This document shows, one piece after another, positions 17,668-24,314 of a DNA stretch of 64,000 nt. Source of the stretch: Myxococcales bacterium (GTDB lineage Bacteria > Myxococcota_A > Polyangia > Polyangiales > Ga0077539); the NCBI GenBank assembly GCA_016793325.1, contig JAEUKI010000004.1, forward strand, positions 62,001 through 126,000. The letters are read 5' to 3'. The position numbers were made by a program, and so were the translations under genes. The first letter of the stretch is position 1, and every line of letters starts with the position of its first letter. The notes below the pieces were generated by a model. That model searched no databases. It had not been told where the DNA came from and worked only from the letters and a program-made list of their open reading frames with translations.

Positions 17668-18321
17668 TTAAAGATCGTCGGAGCTGTCGTGCTCGGCGAG
17701 CCACGCGCTCCACTGCGGAGCCTCGCGAATCGGCGCGAGAAACTCGCTGTTTTTCGCAGAGTCGAGCCACTCTTCGTCGAGCTCGACCGCGGTCGTGATG
17801 GACTCGAACGCGCCGGCGATGTCGCCTTGCTGCGCGAGGATCTCGGCCTTGGTGGCGTGGGCGATTCCTTCGGTGGCCGAGCGGCCGAGCGCGAGCTCGA
17901 TGTCCTCGCGGGCCTTGTCGAGGTTGCCGCAGGAGAGCTCGAGAAACGCGCGGTTGTTGAGGGCGGTCGCGTCGCTGGGGTGGATCTCGCTCGCGCGGGT
18001 GTACGCGGCGCGGGCGCGGTCGTACTCACCGAGAGGCTCGAGCGAAAATCCGAGGTCGATCAGCGCTGCGACGTTGTCGGGCTCGCGCGCGAGCAGGCCT
18101 TCACAGAGCTCGACGGCCACGTCGTGCCGGTCGTGGTCTTGGAGGCTGTTGATGATGTTTCGGAGCTCGTTCGTCGGCGGGGTGCCGTACGCGACCGCGT
18201 CGCGCACGCAGCGAACGGCTTCGTCGATCGCCCCGGAAATCAAGTGATCGAACGCCTCGCTCATGCGAGCGTGGCAGAGCGCGGCGTCTTCACCACCAGG
18301 GCCGTTGAAGGTCTCGGGCAT
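17668..18321 (-). CDS. Tetratricopeptide-repeat protein
   Basis: A 217-aa cytoplasmic protein with no signal. TPR-like units are visible at about 74-107 (VAALIDLGFSLEPLGEYDRA), 108-141 (ATALNNRAFLELSCGNLDKA) and 142-175 (GIAHATKAEILAQQGDIAGA). The region before these is a helical domain (AFDHLISGAIDEAVRCVRDA). TPR arrays mediate protein-protein contacts; the partner is unknown. It lies upstream of glmS on the same strand with a 147-bp gap. The C-terminal segment is acidic (EHDSSDDL). Confidence 0.75.
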   Translation of the reverse strand: MPETFNGPGGEDAALCHARMSEAFDHLISGAIDEAVRCVRDAVAYGTPPTNELRNIINSLQDHDRHDVAVELCEGLLAREPDNVAALIDLGFSLEPLGEYDRARAAYTRASEIHPSDATALNNRAFLELSCGNLDKAREDIELALGRSATEGIAHATKAEILAQQGDIAGAFESITTAVELDEEWLDSAKNSEFLAPIREAPQWSAWLAEHDSSDDL

Positions 18322-18411
18322 CGTGCTGCTGCATACCCCGACATCGTCCCGAGCGAAAGTGACCGCGTCGCGACCGCGCGACGTGTCGCGCAGCGGGCGA
18401 CAGGAAAAGGG

Positions 18412-19455
18412 TCAAAACCCGACGCGTTCGCCGCCGTCGGGGGCGATCACGGGCTGGAGCCTCGCGTCGAGGCCGAGCTGCGCGCGCTGCGCTTCGTCGC
18501 CGGGGTTGTGCAGCTCCCAATAGGGCAAGCGCGAGGAGCGCAAGAGGCGCCCGCGGCCGCCGTCGCTCGACTGCCACGCGACGATGCGCTTGTCGCCGGA
18601 CTTCTCGACGTCGAGCTGCTTGCTGAACGATCCCGCTTCGAGTTGAAAACGTGTGACGTTGGCGTCGAGGTCGCGCCGCGTGATCCTCGCGGGCTCGGCG
18701 CGGAGCGGCTGGTGCGCGCGTCGGTTGCGCCAGAGCGCAGGGACGAGCGATCCCTCCCAGTCGCGGCCGCCGTTGAAGGGGCCGTCGAGCTCGCGCAGCT
18801 GGACGAGCAGGGCGTCTTCGTAGAGCGTGCCTGCGGGCGTCTCGACGCGGTCTTCGACGTCGCCTTCGCTCGCGAAATAGCTCATTCCACGGAGGGCGAA
18901 CGCGCGCTCGTCGGGCCACACGCCGAGGTAGACGTGCCCGCACCACTCTTGCGCGCTGAGGGAGATCTTCGCGGGCGCGAAGCGCTCGTCGCGGATCGCG
19001 TCGGTGGGGCAGAACACGCTCGTCAGCACCGAGTAGGGGTAGATCCCCGTGAGAAACTTCTCGCTGAGGTTGAGCTTCATCACGTCCATGCGATCGTCGC
19101 CTCGCGCGCCGTCGTCCTTGATGAGCGTCCTTCGCGAGAGGGGCTCTGTGACGTAGATCATCGCGACCTCGGCGGACCGCAGGTGGCCGTAGCGAGGGGT
19201 GATCGCTTCGTAGCCGATGAGCTCGGCTTTTCCATCGCCCCAGCGCTGCCAGAACTGGCTGGAGGCGCCCGAGCGCGATCGCCCCCAGCGAGGCAGGGCC
19301 CAGCCGCCCGAGGACGTCGCGCGGGGTGTGTCTGCGCTGCGCGCGTCTTGGGGCGTCACGGTGCGGGTGCAGCGCGCGAGGACGGTTGCGGCGGAGGTTG
19401 CAGAGAGCGCGGCGAGCGCGCGAAGGGCGGAGCGACGATCGAAGCTCGAGTTCAC
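18412..19455 (-). CDS. Tat-exported protein of unknown function
   Basis: 347 aa from the GTG at 19455. A twin-arginine signal (SSFDRRSALRALAALSATSA) ends at LARC, suggesting a Tat-exported lipoprotein. The mature domain contains RYGHLRSAEVAMIYVTEP, DVMKLNLSEKFLTGIYPYSV and AQEWCGHVYLGV. These match, from memory, a widespread family of secreted proteins that are often mis-annotated as a septum-formation inhibitor. No enzyme activity is established to my knowledge. An upstream ATG at 19515 would add 20 residues ahead of the RR motif and is less likely. The SDR gene ends just upstream. Confidence 0.7.
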   Translation of the reverse strand: MNSSFDRRSALRALAALSATSAATVLARCTRTVTPQDARSADTPRATSSGGWALPRWGRSRSGASSQFWQRWGDGKAELIGYEAITPRYGHLRSAEVAMIYVTEPLSRRTLIKDDGARGDDRMDVMKLNLSEKFLTGIYPYSVLTSVFCPTDAIRDERFAPAKISLSAQEWCGHVYLGVWPDERAFALRGMSYFASEGDVEDRVETPAGTLYEDALLVQLRELDGPFNGGRDWEGSLVPALWRNRRAHQPLRAEPARITRRDLDANVTRFQLEAGSFSKQLDVEKSGDKRIVAWQSSDGGRGRLLRSSRLPYWELHNPGDEAQRAQLGLDARLQPVIAPDGGERVGF

Positions 19456-19534
19456 GGGGAGTGCTTCGGTGTACGCCGGTCCCGCGCGAACGGCTACGAC
19501 GGACCGCGCATACAACGCGCGATCGGCGAGCGAT

Positions 19535-20227
19535 TCACCAGCCGATTTCGCGCTCGCCGCGGTAGTCGAGAAACGCCCCCGAGCGCGGCGCGGTCAGGCC
19601 GTCGATGACGCGGATGATTCCCGCGGCCGAGTCGCGGACGTCGGTGGGGGCGCCCTGGCCGCCCATGTCGGTCTTGACCCAGCCTGGGTTGATGACGGCG
19701 CTCAGGATGCCTTCGTGCTCGAACTCGAGCGCGAGGTTCTTGCTCGCCATGTTGAGCGCGGCCTTGGACATTCGATACGCGTACCAGCCGCCGCTCGTGT
19801 TTTCGCTGATCGAACCCATGCCCGACGTGATGTGCGCGACGCGCGGGTCCGTGCCTCGGCGGAGGTTCTTTCGAAGCGCGCGGGTGAGCAGGACGGGGCC
19901 GATCGCGTTTGTCGCGAAGACCTCGAGCGCCTCGTCCATGGCGAACGATTCGAGCGCTCCGCGGTGCCCAGCGATCGCTGCGTTGTTGACGAGGACGTCG
20001 ACGGGCGCGTCGCCGAGCGCGCTCGCGAACGCGTCGATCGAGGACTGTGTCTTGACGTCGAGCGCGCGGACCGTGAGTCGATCGGCTTGTGATTTTACAA
20101 GCTCAGCGAGGGATGCGGCGCTCGCGTCTCGCGCGGCGGCGGTCACACGATCGCCGCGAGAGAGATACTGGCGGACGAGCTCGAGGCCGATTCCGCGGCT
20201 CGCGCCGGTGACGATGACGTGCTTCAT
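19535..20227 (-). CDS. Short-chain dehydrogenase/reductase, C-factor (CsgA)-like
   Basis: 230 aa, a typical classical SDR length. The cofactor motif TGASRGIG (residues 7-14) is intact, NNAAIAG is at about 86-92, and the catalytic triad is present: Ser in HITSGMGS, then YAYRMSK with Tyr and Lys four residues apart. Within SDRs the short size and the SGMGSISENTSGG loop resemble the CsgA/C-factor-like subgroup known from Myxococcus development and from many other bacteria. Substrate unknown. It is divergent from the M16 peptidase pair, sharing a ~79-bp intergenic region. Confidence 0.8.
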   Translation of the reverse strand: MKHVIVTGASRGIGLELVRQYLSRGDRVTAAARDASAASLAELVKSQADRLTVRALDVKTQSSIDAFASALGDAPVDVLVNNAAIAGHRGALESFAMDEALEVFATNAIGPVLLTRALRKNLRRGTDPRVAHITSGMGSISENTSGGWYAYRMSKAALNMASKNLALEFEHEGILSAVINPGWVKTDMGGQGAPTDVRDSAAGIIRVIDGLTAPRSGAFLDYRGEREIGW

Positions 20228-20306
20228 GGTCGCAAAGGTATCGCAGACGATCGCGGGCGCTGGTAGCGTCTCGAAAGCAACGAAGATTGCTTCGAAGGAG
20301 CGTCGG

Positions 20307-21755
20307 GTGGCGGTGAAGAGGGCAGGGGTTTTGGCGGTTTGTGCGGCGGCGTGGCTCTCTTCGCAGAGCGCTCGCGGGCAATCGCTGCTGGACGCGGCGC
20401 GCGCGATGAACGACGCTGCCAGAACGCAGCCGCCGGCAGCGCAGGTTGTCGCGGGCGTGCAGCGGTATTCGCTCGCGAACGGGCTCGACGTCGTGCTCGA
20501 AGAGCGTCACGGCTCGCCGCGCGTCGCGGTCGAGGTCGACTATCGTGTCGGGAGTCGCGATCAGCCCGAGGGGTACGGCGGACTCGCGCACATGACCGAG
20601 CACATGATGTTCGCGTGGGCGAGGCACCATCGAGACGGCGGCGGCGCGTATCTCGACTCGCTCGGCGTCTCGCAGGCGGTCGGTGAGACGCACGGGGACG
20701 TGACGAGGTACGGCGCCGTCGTCGCGTCGCACTTCCTCGAGCGGCTGCTCGCGTTCGAGGCGGATCGCATGGGGTTCTTGCTGAGTCACGTAGGTGAGGC
20801 GCAGCTCGAAGCGCAGCGGCTCATCGTGTTGCGCGAGGACTCCGAGCGCGGCGAGTACTGGTCTGTTCCGGGGATGGGCAAGCGCATCTGGCAAACGCTG
20901 TTTCCCCGGGGTCATCCGTACTTCGGGGCCTACGAGGACCCGTCGGATATCGCGACGCTGTCGCTCAACTCCGTGCGGTGGTTTCACCAGCAATGGTACG
21001 TCCCGTCCAACGCGACGCTGGTGATCGTCGGAGACTTCGAGTCGAGCGCGGTGCGCGCGATGGTGCAGCGGTACTTCGGCGGGCTCGCGCGAGAGCCGCG
21101 GCCGACGCGGGTTTCGCAGGCGAATTTGCCGCGGATTCCGACGATCGGCGATCAGCAGGTGATCGAGACGACGCGCGTGGCCAACGATCGATTGTGGGTG
21201 CTGTTTCCGACGCCGCGGATGTTCTCCGAGGGAGACGCCGAGCTCGACCTCGCGGCGCTGGCGTTGGTGGGTGACGAGTTTGCACCCCTCTGCGCGAGGC
21301 TGCTTCGCGATCGCGTCGTCGACGCCGTGACCGCGTCGCAGAACAGCATGGAGCTCGCGTCGCTCTTCACGATCTCGGCGCTCGTGCGACGCAACTCGAG
21401 CGCGGAGGCGGTGTTGGCGCAGATCGATCGGACGCTGCGAGAGTCGGCCGAGCAGCTCACCGAAGAGGCCGTCGCGGTCGCGCGCGATCGGCAGATCGCC
21501 GCGCTGCGGAGCTACCACAGCACGCTCGCGGGGCGTGCGTTCTATCTGGGATTGTACGCGCGGACCTTCGCAGGTTCGCCAGACTTGCTCGAGCGCGACG
21601 TCGCTCGCTATCGCGCGGCGAGCCTAGGATCGGTGCGAAGAGCGATCGCGCAGTGGCTCACGCGGAGGAGCCGCGTCGTCGCGATCGCGCGAGGCACGCA
21701 CAACAGCGCGGCGCTCTGGCGCCAAGCGCGCATGCGACCGGAGAACCTGTGGTGA
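20307..21755 (+). CDS. M16-family zinc metallopeptidase, catalytic subunit
   Basis: A secreted peptidase of 482 aa. The GTG at 20307 follows AAGGAG by 6 nt and gives a clean signal peptide (VLAVCAAAWLSSQSARGQ). The inverted zinc motif HxxEH is at residues 95-99 (HMTEH), and Glu residues near 168-177 (LEAQRLIVLRED) supply the third ligand. The C-terminal M16 half (about 215-430) follows WYVPSNATLVIVGDF. M16B proteins of this size work as a two-chain clamp. The next gene overlaps it by GTGA and encodes the partner chain, so both should be made in equal amounts in the periplasm. Confidence 0.9.
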   Translation: MAVKRAGVLAVCAAAWLSSQSARGQSLLDAARAMNDAARTQPPAAQVVAGVQRYSLANGLDVVLEERHGSPRVAVEVDYRVGSRDQPEGYGGLAHMTEHMMFAWARHHRDGGGAYLDSLGVSQAVGETHGDVTRYGAVVASHFLERLLAFEADRMGFLLSHVGEAQLEAQRLIVLREDSERGEYWSVPGMGKRIWQTLFPRGHPYFGAYEDPSDIATLSLNSVRWFHQQWYVPSNATLVIVGDFESSAVRAMVQRYFGGLAREPRPTRVSQANLPRIPTIGDQQVIETTRVANDRLWVLFPTPRMFSEGDAELDLAALALVGDEFAPLCARLLRDRVVDAVTASQNSMELASLFTISALVRRNSSAEAVLAQIDRTLRESAEQLTEEAVAVARDRQIAALRSYHSTLAGRAFYLGLYARTFAGSPDLLERDVARYRAASLGSVRRAIAQWLTRRSRVVAIARGTHNSAALWRQARMRPENLW

Positions 21756-23251
21756 AGATCGTTCTGGCGTCGCTCGTTCGCGCGGGGCTCGCGCTGTTTG
21801 CGCTGTCGGCGGGCGCTTGCTCCGACGCGCAAGGCGTCACGCGCGCGCAGCTCCTGCCGTCGTGGCCGCTCAATCTCACGCGCGAGGAGAGCTTTCGATC
21901 GGTCGAACCCCCGCTCGGGGCGCGACGACCGTGGTCGCCTCCGTCGGTCGAGCGATGGATGCTCGCCAACGGGCTCGCTGTGTACTTCGTCCCGCGCCCG
22001 TCGTCGGGCAGTGTGCGGGTGAGCCTCGTCGCGCGCCACGCGGGAACGCAGGACGTTCGTGACGCTCCAGGCGTCGCGCTGCTCGCCGCGAGTCTCCTGT
22101 CGCGCGGGACCACGGCGCACCCGGCGGGCGCGCATTTCCTCGCGCTGCGCTCGCTCGGCGCAGTGATGGGCGTCGACGTCTCGGGCGTCTCGATGGAGGT
22201 GAGCGTCGCTGCGACGGCCGCGCAGCTCGCGCCCGCGACGGCGCTGCTCGGCGAGGCCGTGACGAGCCCGCAGTGGTCGCCGGAGATCTTCGCGCGCGAG
22301 CTCGACGTTCAGCGCGACGTCCGAAGGATCTACGCCTCGCGCGTCGCGACCTTGGGCGTGTCGCTCGCGGCGCAGGCGCGGGACGGGGCGCACTCGACGG
22401 CGAGGCCGCACACAGGGACCCTCGCGCAAATCGGCGCGCTCGACGAGGCGCGGGTTCGAGAATTTTATGGGCGTCATTTCAACGCGCTAAACTGCGCGGT
22501 GCTCGTGGTCGGCGGCGCGACGCGAGCGGACGTGGAGGCAGCGATTTCAGCGGCGTTTGCGCGGCTGCCTGCGTCCGGTGCCGCGCTCGAGGCGCCGAGC
22601 GAGCCCGTGTCGATCTCGCGGGGCGAGCCGCGGTGGCGCGTGTACGACAACGAAGACGCCCCCAACGCGACGATCACCATTGCGTGGCCGACCGACGTCG
22701 AGGGGGCGCCGGGCTACGCGGCGTCGCGTGTTCTCGAAGAGGGGCTCGGGTCGATGTTCAGCAGCCGACTCAACCGCGTGCTGCGAGAGCGCTTCGGCGT
22801 GACGTACGGCGTTCAGTCTGCGCGGTACATCGCTGAAGAGCGGAGCTTCGTCGCGGCGCGGATCACCGTCGATGTCGATCTGGTCGCCGTGGCGCTCGAG
22901 ACGGCGCTGCAGCAGCTCGGCGCGGTGTACACCTCGGGTTTCACGGAGGGAGAGGTGGAGGCTGGCAAGGCGCGGCTGCGCGACGAGTTCGTTGCGCGGT
23001 TCGAGACCGACGACGGCGTTGTGGATGCGTTGCGCGCGCTCGTCGAGCGAGGCAGGACGCCGGAGGCCTGGGCGGCGGACCTCGCTGCGATCGACGCGGT
23101 GGACGTCGCGGCGGTGCGCAACGCCGCCACGCGGCAGCTCTATCCGCTGCACATCGGCGGCTCGATCGTCGGCGCGCTCGATCGGTTCGGGGCGCGCCTT
23201 CGCTCGGAGTATCCGGCGCTCCGGTGGTCCGTGGCGACGGTGAGTCCATAG
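21752..23251 (+). CDS. M16-family partner subunit, catalytically inactive lipoprotein
   Basis: 499 aa starting at a GTG that overlaps the previous stop (GTGA). A lipoprotein signal ends LSAGAC near residue 23. The N-terminal M16 domain keeps the fold (LANGLAVYFVPRPSSGSVRVSLVARHAG) but the HxxEH position reads GVALLAASLL, so zinc cannot bind. The C-terminal half has FYGRHFNALNCAVLVVGG and LGSMFSSRLNRVLRERFGVTYGV, the Arg/Tyr substrate-binding pair typical of the second chain. It is thus the regulatory or substrate-binding half of an M16 heterodimer, anchored in the membrane. The role may be degradation of peptides in the envelope. Confidence 0.87.
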   Translation: MKIVLASLVRAGLALFALSAGACSDAQGVTRAQLLPSWPLNLTREESFRSVEPPLGARRPWSPPSVERWMLANGLAVYFVPRPSSGSVRVSLVARHAGTQDVRDAPGVALLAASLLSRGTTAHPAGAHFLALRSLGAVMGVDVSGVSMEVSVAATAAQLAPATALLGEAVTSPQWSPEIFARELDVQRDVRRIYASRVATLGVSLAAQARDGAHSTARPHTGTLAQIGALDEARVREFYGRHFNALNCAVLVVGGATRADVEAAISAAFARLPASGAALEAPSEPVSISRGEPRWRVYDNEDAPNATITIAWPTDVEGAPGYAASRVLEEGLGSMFSSRLNRVLRERFGVTYGVQSARYIAEERSFVAARITVDVDLVAVALETALQQLGAVYTSGFTEGEVEAGKARLRDEFVARFETDDGVVDALRALVERGRTPEAWAADLAAIDAVDVAAVRNAATRQLYPLHIGGSIVGALDRFGARLRSEYPALRWSVATVSP

Positions 23252-23483
23252 CGGCTCCGCCATCCGTTGGCGACACGCGGGCTGAGTCTCTCGGGATATT
23301 TCCCAGGAGATTGCTCTTTGCGTGTCTTCTTCCAACGGGGCGTCGCGATCGCGGCTCCGCCATCCGTTGGCGACACGCGGGCTGAGTCTCTCGGGATATT
23401 TCCCCAGGAGATTGCTCCTTGCGTGTCTTCTTCCAATGGGGCGTCGATGGATTTCGCTCCGCCATCCGTTGGCGACACGCGGG
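23251..23483. repeat. ~100-bp tandem repeat, 2.3 copies, between convergent genes
   Basis: Copy 1 (23251-23350) and copy 2 (23351-23453) are nearly identical. A third copy (23454-23483) breaks off exactly at the stop codon of the minus-strand lipoprotein gene. Each full unit carries CTCCGCCATCCGTTGGCGAC, the near-palindrome GGGATATTTCCC and TTGCGTGTCTTCTTCCAA. It fills the gap between two converging genes. It could be a repeated 3'-end/terminator-like sequence or a small mobile element relic. Confidence 0.85.
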
Positions 23484-23993
23484 TTAGATTCGCGAGCCCG
23501 AGGCGTCGAGGTCCATGCGCGCAGAGCTCGCGCCGGAGACCATGAGCGAGAGGCTGGCGGTCATGCGAATGCGGGTGCCTTCGATCGAGAGCGCTCCGTT
23601 GCGGACGGTGATGGTCCCGGTCATTCCGACGCTGATAGAGCAGCTCGCGCCGGCGGTGAGCGAGGCGGTGGAGCCGCGGCGCGTGGCGGTGAGCGCGCAC
23701 TCGGGGCCCGAGCCCGTGTCGGACAGGATCACGACGGTCATCGAGGTGCTCGTCGCGTCGGTGATTCGCAGGCGAAAGCTCGTCGGCGCGGTCATGGGCA
23801 TTGGCGAGGGGCCGCCGTCGGTCTCGACGGTCTGCGTGCCGGTTCCCATGAGGGCCCAGGTGCCGGCGAAGGGGCCGGCGCCGGGGTCGGGCTGTGTTCC
23901 CACGATGAGGGGCGAGCCAGCGCCGCAGCCAGCGAGAGGAACGGCGAGCGCGACGGCGAACAGGGCGCGCGAAGCGCGAGCGAAGAAACGCAT
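23484..23993 (-). CDS. Predicted small beta-rich lipoprotein
   Basis: 169 aa. The signal peptide ends PLAGC at residue 23 followed by GAGSPL, a clear lipobox. After a Pro/Gly/Asp linker the mature domain is about 120 residues of alternating Thr/Ser/Val strands (FAGTWALMGTG, SFRLRITDATSTSMTVVIL, NGALSIEGTRIRMTASLSLMV), which suggests a lipocalin-like or small beta-barrel fold. Two Cys (GPECAL, GASCSI) may pair. Function unknown. The TAA abuts the tandem repeat. Confidence 0.75.
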   Translation of the reverse strand: MRFFARASRALFAVALAVPLAGCGAGSPLIVGTQPDPGAGPFAGTWALMGTGTQTVETDGGPSPMPMTAPTSFRLRITDATSTSMTVVILSDTGSGPECALTATRRGSTASLTAGASCSISVGMTGTITVRNGALSIEGTRIRMTASLSLMVSGASSARMDLDASGSRI

Positions 23994-24314
23994 GGAGCAG
24001 GAGGGTATACGCCCCGCGATGCGCGGTCACTTTCTCGGAAATCCTGCGGCGAACGACGAAGCGACGCGCGTTCGGTCGTCGGTGTTGCGCTATCTGCAAC
24101 ACGGTCTTGCATGTTTCGATTCGCGCACGAAATGCGCTGGATGGATGCGGTTCAGGCAAATCGAACGGTCGTTCGCAATTGGGGGTGCGTCTGCACTTGG
24201 CGCGGCGCGTTGTGTGCGCCAAGCTCCCGCCCCGTTCGCGGCGCGCGGCGTCGGACGCGAAGGCGTCCTTCGGACTGCGCACAGACCCCGCGACACGGAA
24301 GGAGCTTTTCACTC
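23994..24314. other. Divergent promoter region of the beta-oxidation operon
   Basis: A 321-bp gap between the lipoprotein gene (minus) and fadB-like gene (plus). It holds two separate inverted repeats, listed separately or here: CGAACG-GT-CGTTCG at 24162-24175 and CTTGGCGC-N12-GCGCCAAG at 24196-24223. No gene is seen. Confidence 0.4.
24162..24175. promoter_or_regulatory. Palindrome CGAACG-GT-CGTTCG upstream of the fad operon
   Basis: A perfect 6-2-6 palindrome about 140 bp upstream of the HAD-ECH start. Fatty-acid degradation operons are commonly controlled by TetR-type repressors (FadR, PsrA) that bind such short symmetric sites. The assignment is inference; no regulator gene is adjacent. 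Confidence 0.4.

Noticed and set aside
16267..19608. Frame of over 1100 codons opposite glmS, the TPR gene and the Tat gene
   Set aside because: It spans three unrelated genes on the other strand and their intergenic gaps, with no domain or start signal.
23251..23483. CRISPR or direct-repeat array with spacers
   Set aside because: The repeat is ~100 bp, tandem, and only 2.3 copies.
23322..24314. Upstream extension of the fadB frame into the repeat region
   Set aside because: It would read through the lipoprotein gene and repeats; the ATG at 24315 gives the normal N-terminus with the NAD motif.
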